Shown: one piece after another, positions 17,320 through 26,201 of the stretch
Layout of the letters: the number at the start of each line of letters is the position of its first letter
Position numbering within the stretch: position 1 is the stretch's first letter
NCBI RefSeq assembly: GCF_042432445.1
Contig: NZ_JBHLXE010000070.1
Coordinates: 40,605-104,604, forward strand
DNA: 64,000 bases
From: Thorsellia kenyensis
Lineage (GTDB): Bacteria; Pseudomonadota; Gammaproteobacteria; Enterobacterales; Thorselliaceae
Reading direction: 5' to 3'
Position numbers and translations under genes: made by a program
Notes under the pieces: model-generated
Seen by the model: only the letters and a program-made list of their open reading frames with translations
Database searches by the model: none
Told to the model about the DNA's origin: nothing

Positions 17320-17367
17320 AAATCCTAAGCATTTCAACAGAAACAAAAGTGAAATAGCTTAGGATTT
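17320..17367 (-). terminator. Terminator after rpmF, symmetrical
   Basis: AATCCTAAGC (17321-17330) pairs with GCTTAGGATT (17357-17366), and ATTTCA with TGAAAT inside, with one bulged base. A T run follows on the minus strand (rpmF direction), and there is another on the plus strand. Confidence 0.85.
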
Positions 17368-17376
17368 TTTGAATGA

Positions 17377-17547
17377 TTACTTGTTGATTACTTTACGACC
17401 ACGATAGTAACCATCTTTAGTAACATGGTGGCGCAAATGAGTTTCACCACTTTCTTTGTCTACAGAAACTGCTGCTGTTGTTAATGCATCATGTGAACGA
17501 CGCATACCACGTGCTGAGCGAGTAGGTTTGTTTTGTTGAACTGCCAT
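17377..17547 (-). CDS. rpmF: 50S ribosomal protein L32
   Basis: A 56-residue protein beginning MAVQQNKPTRSARGMRRSHD and ending GYYRGRKVINK, matching L32. It is a short gene 45 bases downstream of yceD with GGAG before the ATG. yceD-rpmF is a conserved transcript and is closed here by its own terminator. Confidence 0.97.
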   Translation of the reverse strand: MAVQQNKPTRSARGMRRSHDALTTAAVSVDKESGETHLRHHVTKDGYYRGRKVINK

Positions 17548-17592
17548 TATAAACTCCTAAACTAATTGAAATTTTAAGCACTAAAATTAGGC

Positions 17593-18135
17593 TTAATGTT
17601 TTTTTAATTGTGATAATACTGCAAAAGGATTTTCTTTATCAGTATCTTCCTCTATTTCACCAAAAGTTCTGACTAATTCAGGTACTTCACATGATTCAAT
17701 ATCATGCTTGGTAAAAGTAGGTAGTGATAATAAAAATTCATCTTCAATTGCATTTACAAGATCAACTTCACCAAATTCATTAACCAAGATAGGCTCATAG
17801 TCATAAGGTAATTTGTCTGCAAACGCGATTTCTTTAATTGGTGAAAGTAAAAATTTGACATCAATGTGTTTTTTAAATTTTTCATTACACCTTTGGCAAT
17901 AGACAACTACATCTACGCCGGCTTTACCTTCAATAACTACCCTCTTTTCTAGATCAAACTGAAAGGAAACAGAAATATCTATGTCGCTTTCAATTGATTC
18001 AACTGAATCACCTAAACGCTCTTGAAAAAGAGATTTGGTATAGTACCCTTGAAAGTCTAAACGTTTTTGAGCACATTTTAACGCATCAAGGGTATGGGGT
18101 AATTTTTGTTCAAAATTAATATCATTTGTCTTCAT
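17593..18135 (-). CDS. yceD: YceD family protein (DUF177), 23S rRNA accumulation
   Basis: A 180-residue protein of the YceD family. It has the CQRC motif (VVYCQRCNEKF), the acidic stretch EFGEVDLVNAIEDEFLLSLP and a lysine-rich end. Bacterial YceD is linked to 23S rRNA accumulation and is almost always next to rpmF, as here. Confidence 0.93.
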   Translation of the reverse strand: MKTNDINFEQKLPHTLDALKCAQKRLDFQGYYTKSLFQERLGDSVESIESDIDISVSFQFDLEKRVVIEGKAGVDVVVYCQRCNEKFKKHIDVKFLLSPIKEIAFADKLPYDYEPILVNEFGEVDLVNAIEDEFLLSLPTFTKHDIESCEVPELVRTFGEIEEDTDKENPFAVLSQLKKH

Positions 18136-18182
18136 AGGGCGCGCATGATAACCGTCTATGAGAAGATAGTCAAAAATAAATA

Positions 18183-18899
18183 TTAGCGACGATCACCCAT
18201 AATACGTAAGAGCATGATAAATAAGTTAATAAAATCTAAGTATAAAGTTAAGGCACCAAAAATAGTATATTTTCTGAACGTTGATGCATCATTTTCATCA
18301 ATTTGTTCACCAATTTCCTTTAATTTTTGGGTATCATAAGCCGTTAAACCAACAAAAATGATAACTCCTAAGTAACTTATGAGCAGATTTAATCCAGTAT
18401 TTTTTAAGAATATGTTAACTATACTGGCAATGATGATTCCGATAAGTCCCATCATTAAGAAACTTCCCATTTTAGTTAAGTCTCTTTTAGTGGTATAACC
18501 AATAAATGTCATGGCTCCAAACATACCTGCCGCTGTAATAAATGCTCCTGCGACAGAAGATGTAGTATATTGCATCATTATAGCAGAGAGTGTTACACCC
18601 GTCAGCGCAGAATACAACATAAACAAAGCTGTTGCTGCTGAAGCACTCAGTTTTTTCATCGCTGCAGAAAGAGCAATAACAATACCAAATTGTGCACCAA
18701 TCAGTAGAAAAATAATCATACTGTTTTGCGATAAGAAAAGTCTAAATGCATATTCATTCATCATTAAGAAGTATGATACAACAGCAGTTAAGGTGATTCC
18801 AGCAAACATCCAGCCATAAACACCTGACATGTAGGTTTGAATAGAAGATGCTCTGTTTTGAACAATTGATCCGTTAGGATCTCTTCCAAATTGATTCAT
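18183..18899 (-). CDS. ybhL: Bax inhibitor-1/YccA family membrane protein, YbhL-like
   Basis: A 238-residue protein with seven predicted membrane helices. It matches E. coli YbhL closely: SIVQNRAS...QTYMSGVYGWM, FMLYSALTGVTLS, GYTTKRDL, VGLTAYDTQKLK and the end DFINLFIMLLRIMGDRR. The family is thought to affect Ca2+ or ion leak; the exact role of YbhL is unknown. GAGGAA lies before the ATG. It is probably transcribed alone, upstream of yceD-rpmF. Confidence 0.92.
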   Translation of the reverse strand: MNQFGRDPNGSIVQNRASSIQTYMSGVYGWMFAGITLTAVVSYFLMMNEYAFRLFLSQNSMIIFLLIGAQFGIVIALSAAMKKLSASAATALFMLYSALTGVTLSAIMMQYTTSSVAGAFITAAGMFGAMTFIGYTTKRDLTKMGSFLMMGLIGIIIASIVNIFLKNTGLNLLISYLGVIIFVGLTAYDTQKLKEIGEQIDENDASTFRKYTIFGALTLYLDFINLFIMLLRIMGDRR

Positions 18900-19035
18900 T
18901 TTGTATTCCTCATTAGGCGATTAATATGAATTAAATAAATTTAAATTAGATAAATTGAAATTAAACAAAAATAACTTGTCACGTTACTAATTTACCACAC
19001 ATTGATTTTTTTTTCAGCATGAAAAATTCTTTTTT

Positions 19036-20007
19036 TTAATTTTTTTCATAAGGATCTCCATCCCCTTCTTTTCGAGTCTTTAACAGTTTAAGAATCCATG
19101 TATATTGAGATAAATTGTCTTTAATTAGTTCTTCTACTGTACGATTCATTAGAAGCGCTGAAGTCATTTCGTCAGCTACAAGCAAATCATTATTCAAAGG
19201 TGGGAGTATATTAATTTTTAATCGATGTGCTTTCTGGCAATAACTAGGAAATAGTGGAATTACTTCTGCTCTCGTCACTTTAACTAATTTGCCTAATGCT
19301 GGCAGTGTCGCTTTATAAGTGTCAAAAAAATCAGCAAATACACTAAATTCAGGCCCATGATCTTGATCTGGAAGATAATATCCCCAATATTGTTGTTTGA
19401 TAGATTTAATGAATGGTTTAATACCATCATCTCTTGCATGCATTCTGCCGCCGAATCTTCGTCTAGCATAATTCCATAAATAATCTACCAATTGATTTCT
19501 TTGGTTATGAAACATAGCTGCCATAGGATGGCCTTTTGAAGCAAATAGCATCGCTGGAATGTCTACAGCCCAGCCATGTGGTACCATAAATATAGCATTT
19601 TTCTTGGAAGCAATTAACTCTTCAATTATCTCATAACCAAACCAATCGACTCTTTTTAACACTGCTTCAGGAGATTTGATACTCAGCTCGACCATCATAA
19701 TCATAGCCTGAGGAGCTATTGCAAACATATCATCTATTATTTTTTCTCGCTCTTCTACAGAAAGTGTTTTAAAACAATATGAGAGATTTGCTTGTGCTCT
19801 TCTTCTTGCACCTTTTGCTAAGCGACCCACTTTAATACCTAGCCAACTTAACAATGGAGCTCGCATCTTAGCAGGTATGCAGGCCATGAATACCATCATT
19901 AGTACTGCTAGCCAAATACCCCAATACCTAGGTGATAAAAAAGCGAGTTTAAACATCGGAATAAACTCTTTTTTGCTTGTAGTCGTAGGTTCTTTTATTT
20001 TTTGCAT
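19036..20007 (-). CDS. lpxM: Lipid A biosynthesis (Kdo)2-(lauroyl)-lipid IVA acyltransferase
   Basis: A 323-residue late lipid A acyltransferase with an N-terminal membrane anchor (about 30-45). The catalytic H-x4-D motif is HGWAVD (His144, Asp149). FGGRMHARDDGIKPFI, YWGYYLPDQDHGPE and the end YTWILKLLKTRKEGDGDPY match E. coli LpxM. It adds the secondary acyl chain from acyl-ACP at the inner membrane. It lies just downstream of mepM, as in E. coli, with a 10-bp hairpin between them. Confidence 0.96.
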   Translation of the reverse strand: MQKIKEPTTTSKKEFIPMFKLAFLSPRYWGIWLAVLMMVFMACIPAKMRAPLLSWLGIKVGRLAKGARRRAQANLSYCFKTLSVEEREKIIDDMFAIAPQAMIMMVELSIKSPEAVLKRVDWFGYEIIEELIASKKNAIFMVPHGWAVDIPAMLFASKGHPMAAMFHNQRNQLVDYLWNYARRRFGGRMHARDDGIKPFIKSIKQQYWGYYLPDQDHGPEFSVFADFFDTYKATLPALGKLVKVTRAEVIPLFPSYCQKAHRLKINILPPLNNDLLVADEMTSALLMNRTVEELIKDNLSQYTWILKLLKTRKEGDGDPYEKN

Positions 20008-20028
20008 ATTATAAGTGAATTACCTAAG

Positions 20029-20052
20029 AGTGCTTTGAATCATCAAAGCACT
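20029..20052 (-). other. Intercistronic hairpin between mepM and lpxM
   Basis: AGTGCTTTGA and TCAAAGCACT form a perfect 10-bp stem with a 4-base loop. On the minus strand it is followed by CTTAGG, not a T run, so it is not a standard terminator. It sits about 20 bases before the lpxM start, next to the AGG that may serve as its SD. Confidence 0.6.
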
Positions 20053-20070
20053 GGAGAAAACTTATTAGAA

Positions 20071-21381
20071 TTAGAAAATGAGTTTGTCTTTTACTGGAGC
20101 TACGTAGTTTTCAAAAGCTTTTTTATCGCTTGAAGACATACTTTCAGTTCTTGGAAGGTTTGCTTTTAAAGGATTAACTGCTTTGCCATTAATCCAAATT
20201 TCATAGTGTAGATGAGGTCCAGTCGAACGACCTGTATTACCCGAAAGTCCAATTTTTTGACCTCTTTTAACTTTTTGACCTGGTTTTACATGTAAGGATT
20301 TAAGATGCATATAGCGAGTTGTGTACTGACCATTATGCTTAATAGCAATATAATTTCCAGCTGCACCCTCCCTTTTTGCATGCGTTACTACACCATCACC
20401 GACTGCCAAGATAGGTGTACCTATCGGCATAGCATAGTCCACACCATTATGAGGAGCGATTCTTTTGGTTACAGGATTTAAACGCCTAGGATTAAAATGA
20501 GAGCTCACTTTAAAAGATTTTGACATTGGAGTCCTTAAAAAGCCTTGAGATGGTGCGTAACCTTTAATATCATAGAAATTACCATTCTCAGCTTGAAGAG
20601 CATAGTAATCCTTACCATCAGTATTGATTCTGACGCCAAGCAACTGACTTTGTTCTAAATCACCGTCAATTAATTCACGTGAAACAACAGCAACTAGCTT
20701 GTCCCCCTTTTTGAGTGACTTTAAATTGAACTGCCAACTGAGCGCTCTGTTCATCTGAGCTATCTCTTTTTTGGTCAGCCCTATTGATTTTGCGGCTTCA
20801 GATAAGCTGCCTTGGATTTCACCTTGTAGTGTTTTTTCAACCCATTCACCTTGAATAATGTCTTTAACTTCTTCAAATTGATTGCCAACTAATTCATAAG
20901 TTCTAGTTTCTCTTTTAGATACAGACCACTTTAGTAATTTAAGCCCACCGTTGTCATCTAGCTCCCAGCTTAAAGTCTGACCGATACCCATATTACTCAA
21001 TATTTTATTATTTTTAGTTAATTTAGAAATATCAGATAAATCCACACCGTACTGATTTAGAACACTACTCAATGTATCCCCTGACTGAATAATATGCTCA
21101 TATTTTCCAAAATCTGTTATCGGTGGGCTACCGCCTTCACTTTCAGCAGGATAAGGAAGAACATCATAGAACTCTGAATCAGGGCTTAGAACAAATGAAG
21201 GATTATCACTGGAACTCAAAAATACTTCAAGGCCATCCATGAAGTCATACCTACCTTTTTCATTAGGATCGAAAAAAGCAAGACCAACTGTAATAATAGT
21301 TAAAGAGACAAGCAGGGCTCTATGCACAATAGGCATACTAGTATAAGTATTAGCTGATGTTTGTAGTATTCTAATTGACAC
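20071..21381 (-). CDS. mepM: Murein DD-endopeptidase MepM (LysM and M23 domains)
   Basis: A 436-residue envelope hydrolase that cuts D-Ala-mDAP crosslinks. An N-terminal membrane anchor (about 20-37) is followed by a LysM/OapA-like domain (HIIQSGDTLSSVLNQYGVDL), a linker, and a C-terminal M23 zinc peptidase. Zinc motifs are HNGVDYAMPIGTP and TGPHLHYEIWING. Length and order match E. coli MepM. It heads the mepM-lpxM pair. Confidence 0.95.
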   Translation of the reverse strand: MSIRILQTSANTYTSMPIVHRALLVSLTIITVGLAFFDPNEKGRYDFMDGLEVFLSSSDNPSFVLSPDSEFYDVLPYPAESEGGSPPITDFGKYEHIIQSGDTLSSVLNQYGVDLSDISKLTKNNKILSNMGIGQTLSWELDDNGGLKLLKWSVSKRETRTYELVGNQFEEVKDIIQGEWVEKTLQGEIQGSLSEAAKSIGLTKKEIAQMNRALSWQFNLKSLKKGDKLVAVVSRELIDGDLEQSQLLGVRINTDGKDYYALQAENGNFYDIKGYAPSQGFLRTPMSKSFKVSSHFNPRRLNPVTKRIAPHNGVDYAMPIGTPILAVGDGVVTHAKREGAAGNYIAIKHNGQYTTRYMHLKSLHVKPGQKVKRGQKIGLSGNTGRSTGPHLHYEIWINGKAVNPLKANLPRTESMSSSDKKAFENYVAPVKDKLIF

Positions 21382-22349
21382 TTAAAAATCCAATCTAGAG
21401 GTTGATAAATCTAAAAAATCATGAATTTAATATTTCTCAAATCATAATAATCATTTTATCAACAAATTAATTATAAAAATCTGCCCACAGGAAGTTGAAT
21501 CAACCAACTAAACCAGCAATTTGGCTTTAGAACATTGCTTGTTCAGCCCCGTTTTGCATTTAACCTATTACATAATTTGCTTTTAGTTTATTGCCCCTGC
21601 ATGAGTAGGCCTAGTTGCCCTTAAGTTTTGCCATATATTAACTTATGGTCATTAACAATTAACAGCCGTACAACAGTCATAAACCTCAACATTATACACT
21701 ATCTTCAGAATAAGCTTTTAATAAATCACAATATTTTACTTTAACTGCAAAATCCACTATAGATAAACTGGTGAATAATCAATTTACTTGTTTTATTATG
21801 TTTTAGCTTGCTTTTCGTAACTAATTTTACGAAATATTTTTAACTGGTAAATATCACCCAAAAGTATCAATTGTTTAGCTTTTTACCTTAATTGACAAAG
21901 CATTTTAAGCTAGCCTCTAAAAAAATCTACCCAATAGAAATCAAGATGCAGTTTTTACTAATCTATAACACTCACCGAATGGCCATTAGGATACAATCTG
22001 CAACAGCAACTTGAAGTAACTGTAGTATAGTCTCTTTTACTTAACAGAACATGAATACATTAATCAATAATTCAATTTATATTTCAATAGTAAAATTTAC
22101 ACTGATTTAATTAGACTTATTTTTTTTAAAAAAGTTCCCCAAAAGATTACGATCAATTTAAAGATCAAATTCTCTAGGCCATCCATATGATATTCTTCGT
22201 ATTCCTCGACTTTGCTTAGATTAACTTTATAAGTATTTCACTATGATATCTGTTATTTTTAATGTAATATAGAATGACAGACAAGGGAATAATTTCCGAC
22301 AATATATAGCTGTCAAAATATACTTATAAGTAAAATTCTGAGAGAAAAT
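21382..22349. other. Long AT-rich intergenic region, nothing recognised
   Basis: About 970 bases between divergent mepM and slyX, the largest empty stretch of the window. I find no ORF of useful length, no tRNA and no clear terminator or repeat. Both promoters should be inside. In E. coli this position holds znu genes, and I see no recognisable remnant of them. Confidence 0.4.
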
Positions 22350-22571
22350 ATGCAGCAAGAACATGACCTTCATGAAAACTTAATCATCCTTGAGACAAAA
22401 GTTGCTTATCAAGACAGAACGATTGAGCTTCTGAATGAATCTATTATAGAACAACAATTTGAATTAGAAAAATTAAAAAAACAAATTCACTACTTAAGTA
22501 AAAAATTACATAGCATTGAACCTTCAAATTTGGCAATGCCTCATGAAGAGACACCACCACCTCATTACTAA
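22350..22571 (+). CDS. slyX: SlyX family protein
   Basis: A 73-residue coiled-coil protein (heptads about 8-55) ending in the diagnostic ETPPPHY. It corresponds to E. coli SlyX throughout; the function is unknown. GAGAG precedes the ATG. It is convergent with gmk, 20 bases apart, with no obvious terminator between. Confidence 0.93.
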   Translation: MQQEHDLHENLIILETKVAYQDRTIELLNESIIEQQFELEKLKKQIHYLSKKLHSIEPSNLAMPHEETPPPHY

Positions 22572-22591
22572 AATTTCAATTATCTTTGTGT

Positions 22592-23221
22592 TTATTCTGA
22601 TGATAAGAGCTGAAAGATCAAGCTATCATTTGCCTTTATTTGCTTTTGTAACTTAAGCCTTTCCGCTCTTAATATTGTTTTTAAATCATGTAGCGCTTTT
22701 TCAAAGTCATCATTGATAATTATGTAATCGTATTCTGCATAATGTTCCATCTCGCTAATCGCTTTTTGCATCCTAAAATTAATGACTTCATCACTGTCTT
22801 GTCCTCTGCCTTTTAATCGCCTCAACAACTCATTTTTTGAAGGGGGCAGAATAAAAATTGATACGGATTCTGGCATTTTGCCGCGAATTTGTCTTGCACC
22901 TTGCCAATCGATATCTAAAAAAACATCCACACCAGAGTTTAAAGTTTCAAGGATTGATTGCTTTGAGGTACCATAAAATTTACCAAAAACTTCTGCATAC
23001 TCAAGAAATTCATTATGGGCAACCATTTGATGAAAATGCGCTTCATCAACAAAGTGATAATGAACACCGTTTTGCTCGCCCTCTCTTTTGCTACGGGTTG
23101 TATGCGACACTGAAACTTGTGCATCATAACGTGGTTGTGTTTTCAAAAACGCTTGAATAAGGCTAGATTTACCAGCACCACTAGGCGCGGAAATTATATA
23201 TAGTGTACCTAACTGACTCAT
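22592..23221 (-). CDS. gmk: Guanylate kinase
   Basis: A 209-residue enzyme phosphorylating GMP to GDP. The P-loop SGAGKSS is at 14-20, and the GMP-binding region SHTTRSKREGEQNGVHYHFV follows. Length matches E. coli Gmk. It is separated from rpoZ and spoT, which normally follow it; spoT is 31 kb away. Confidence 0.97.
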   Translation of the reverse strand: MSQLGTLYIISAPSGAGKSSLIQAFLKTQPRYDAQVSVSHTTRSKREGEQNGVHYHFVDEAHFHQMVAHNEFLEYAEVFGKFYGTSKQSILETLNSGVDVFLDIDWQGARQIRGKMPESVSIFILPPSKNELLRRLKGRGQDSDEVINFRMQKAISEMEHYAEYDYIIINDDFEKALHDLKTILRAERLKLQKQIKANDSLIFQLLSSE

Positions 23222-23253
23222 GCTTAAACCTATTTTAACAATGATAAGAGTGA

Positions 23254-23649
23254 TTAATTATCAAACACTTCAAGAAGTTTGAATTGAATACATACTAAAG
23301 GCATATCGTAGGAAAACATATTAAACTCTTCGAAAAAAGCACGTGTTTGATTTTGCCAATAGGCTAAGGACAGATCCCCTTCTCCTTCAGCCCTTGCATG
23401 CTCTTCATCCACTTTCAAAAAAGTAGTCACTTTTACATGTGTGACCTCAACTGAACATGCGGGTTCAGAGTCTGCGCCTATGATAATAAATGCATCACCA
23501 GCTTCAGGTAGATTATCAGCTTCATATAAAGTACATGTAGCCGTCTTGACTCCTAGTGTGATAAGTTCTAGTAAATGCTTTGTTTCTTCTTCGGTGTAAC
23601 CGAATGTCCATCTTTCAACATTATCATAGATAGCCGGAATTTGTTTCAT
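23254..23649 (-). CDS. ASCH domain-containing protein
   Basis: A 131-residue ASCH (PUA-like) protein. It has a WTFGYTEEETKHLLELI start, KTATCTLY, GDAFIIIGAD, and GDLSLAYWQNQTRAFFEE near the end, typical of small bacterial ASCH proteins. Members may bind RNA or nucleosides; some hydrolyse modified nucleosides. The start has AAGGGAT upstream, and a GTTTA tandem repeat lies 40-68 bases before the ATG. It is 32 bases upstream of gmk on the same strand. Confidence 0.82.
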   Translation of the reverse strand: MKQIPAIYDNVERWTFGYTEEETKHLLELITLGVKTATCTLYEADNLPEAGDAFIIIGADSEPACSVEVTHVKVTTFLKVDEEHARAEGEGDLSLAYWQNQTRAFFEEFNMFSYDMPLVCIQFKLLEVFDN

Positions 23650-23688
23650 ATGCAGATCCCTTTAAATGGTATGCTTTAGTTTACTTAC

Positions 23689-23717
23689 GTTTAGTTTAGT
23701 TTAGTTTAGTTTAGTTT
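23689..23717. repeat. Tandem repeat (GTTTA), 5.8 copies
   Basis: Five exact copies of GTTTA followed by GTTT, with imperfect units just to the left. It lies in the 5' region of the ASCH gene, 40 bases from its ATG, and about 210 bases before the AsmA-like gene. The copy number could vary by slippage. Confidence 0.95.
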
Positions 23718-23924
23718 CAGTGTATCTAATTAATAAAAGCAAATTCAACAACATTAATTAAAGTGAAAACAAAACGTGGCTACATAAATCAATGCTTCAT
23801 AAAACACCTCAATCGACTTTTTTCTATGAAAGCATTATAATTCAAATTCAATAAAGAACATCATTTTCTGTTAAACTATGGAAAAAAACAAGCATAGTAT
23901 GAAATACTGGCAGAGGATTATAAA

Positions 23925-26078
23925 ATGAAGCGCGCAATAAGAATAACATTTACTTTAATAAGCTTAGTTTTATCTGGAATTCTGCTTATCTATTTTTTGC
24001 CGCAATCCCAGCAAGTCGCACCTTGGTTTGCAAAATTTTTATCTAAACATAATGAGCTTACCATCAATTTTAGTCATATTGAACATAGTCTATCTCAAGC
24101 AAACACGATAACGATACATAATCTAGCCATTAAGTCTGCTGACGATGAAAATATATTGACAGCGCAAAAAATGATTGTTTCTTTTAATTCATTAACTGAC
24201 TTTTTTACGCTTCCTACTCAAGAATTTTTGAATTTAAAATACCTTTATATTGAAAACGGCCATATTAATCTTTCTAAACTTCCATCACAAAGAGTCATCC
24301 ATATTAAAGAGTTACAGCTAAAAAATGTAAAATATGAAACCGTGATAAACTCATTTAAGACACAATTTATCGGCCTTAGTGGAAAATTCAGTGATTGGAT
24401 CAATAATCGTGCAGATTGGTATGACAAAACTAGTGAGTTTAATTTGTATGCTGTAAAGGTCGTTTTTTCTCGAATTGATGACCTCTCTAAGATCCCGTCT
24501 GATACTAATAACAACTTACTGCCTTCCTTAAATTCTACCCATGCCCTGAACACTATTTTTGGTGATCGATTTAATGTTTCTAACCTAACATTAAAGGGTA
24601 GAATACTTGATAAAGTTTTGTTTTTGGATATTTTGGGTTTTGATTGGTTAGATGGAGCAATTTCAACTAACGGTCGCTTTTCTAATGACTTATGGAGAAT
24701 AGATACTTTATTTATTGATAATATTCAACGTGATTTTAATATTGATATTGATATGAGTAGGCTGGATTTATTGAATAAAAAAATTCAAATCAAAGAATTA
24801 ACAATCATTAATTCTACACTTTCTGGAATAAATTGGGCATTAGAAGATTTGTATTTCAAAGCAAAAAATATAGATCTTTCGAACGGAAAGATAACTAAGT
24901 TGAATGATAATACCGAGAGCCTAATTGAATCAACCGCAAATAGATTACTTTTTGATGATTTAATTTTGAATCAGTTAAATATTTCAACTGAAATTAAGAA
25001 AAATAAATGGTTGTTAAATACCATTAGTACCTCTTTGCTGAATGGATTTATCTCTTTTAGTGGTGTTATTGACTTGCAGAGCAAGCATTTAGCCATTGAT
25101 AAAATGGTTGCGAATGATTTTAGTTTTACTATCCAAACATTACCTAATTCATTGGGTACACTATTGAACTTCCTTAATCCACTGAATGATTTATCAATAC
25201 AAATACTTCAAGTTAAAAATTTTTCGCTACAAAGTACATCTAGTAAGTTACCCTGGCAATTTAGAAACTTAACGCTTGAAGGTAAAAATATCAAGTTAAA
25301 AGAAAAAAGTGTTTATCAATTATTCAATGGTATTTTTAATGGTTCCATGGATAGATTTTCAATTAAAAAAATTGATATGAACAAAGGATTATCCTTTACC
25401 CTGCTTTCAGATAGGCAACAATTCTATTTTAGCAACATACACAGTGCAAATAGCAATGGTTATATTAATATTCCCAAATTAAGTATATCTAAAACATCTC
25501 CTGCAAAAATTGATTTATCCTTTTTAGCTCAGGGGATTGATAGTGATATTTTTACGCATTGGCATATACCCTCTTTTAATATAGATAGTAAGGTATCAGG
25601 TAAAACTATTGATATACATGCGCATGTAAGAGGAGTAATACCGGGTAGTTCGACAGTAAACTCATTATTAAATAAAACAACTGAGATCTTACCAAATTTC
25701 GATTTACCTAAATACTTAGGTTTATCTGGAGAGATAGAGGCTTCAAATAGCGCTGATTTTGGTGTTAACAATCAGCGATTTAATATCATACAGCAATACG
25801 TTGATGGAAATATAATATCAAGATCTGAAGAACACTTACCATCACTTAAATCACTTGGCGATGAAGTTAAGAAAGTTCCCCAAAAAGAAATGATGCATCC
25901 AGAAAAGATTTTAGAAATTTCTACCAAGGCCCATCAAGAAGTTGATTTTATTTTTGAACTCTATCAATCTATTTTTTCAAATGCCATTGATTTAAAAATA
26001 AACAAGCTGAAAACTGCCCCTTTTTTTGATAACATCCCACAAGATGTTAATGAAATTGAGACAATTCCTAGTGAGTAA
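23925..26078 (+). CDS. AsmA-like envelope protein
   Basis: A 717-residue protein with an N-terminal membrane anchor (about 5-25) and a long beta-rich periplasmic part of repeating amphipathic strands. The pattern, with LKYLYIENGHINLSKL and VKNFSL early and late, is that of AsmA/YicH-type proteins. Family members are inner-membrane anchored and implicated in phospholipid transport or outer-membrane assembly. AGAGGA precedes the ATG. Overall similarity is low, so the subfamily is uncertain. It is convergent with yheS. Confidence 0.65.
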   Translation: MKRAIRITFTLISLVLSGILLIYFLPQSQQVAPWFAKFLSKHNELTINFSHIEHSLSQANTITIHNLAIKSADDENILTAQKMIVSFNSLTDFFTLPTQEFLNLKYLYIENGHINLSKLPSQRVIHIKELQLKNVKYETVINSFKTQFIGLSGKFSDWINNRADWYDKTSEFNLYAVKVVFSRIDDLSKIPSDTNNNLLPSLNSTHALNTIFGDRFNVSNLTLKGRILDKVLFLDILGFDWLDGAISTNGRFSNDLWRIDTLFIDNIQRDFNIDIDMSRLDLLNKKIQIKELTIINSTLSGINWALEDLYFKAKNIDLSNGKITKLNDNTESLIESTANRLLFDDLILNQLNISTEIKKNKWLLNTISTSLLNGFISFSGVIDLQSKHLAIDKMVANDFSFTIQTLPNSLGTLLNFLNPLNDLSIQILQVKNFSLQSTSSKLPWQFRNLTLEGKNIKLKEKSVYQLFNGIFNGSMDRFSIKKIDMNKGLSFTLLSDRQQFYFSNIHSANSNGYINIPKLSISKTSPAKIDLSFLAQGIDSDIFTHWHIPSFNIDSKVSGKTIDIHAHVRGVIPGSSTVNSLLNKTTEILPNFDLPKYLGLSGEIEASNSADFGVNNQRFNIIQQYVDGNIISRSEEHLPSLKSLGDEVKKVPQKEMMHPEKILEISTKAHQEVDFIFELYQSIFSNAIDLKINKLKTAPFFDNIPQDVNEIETIPSE

Positions 26079-26201
26079 ATCAATACATAAGCCATTGAGA
26101 TAAATAAATAGATTACAAAAGATCGTAGTTGAGAATTGAATAGATTATAAGAATTTAGGACACTAAAAATAGATCTCTAATGAATCAAATTTAATATATG
26201 T

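Noticed and set aside
23672..23720. CRISPR-like array
   Set aside because: The units are contiguous 5-bp tandem copies with no spacers.
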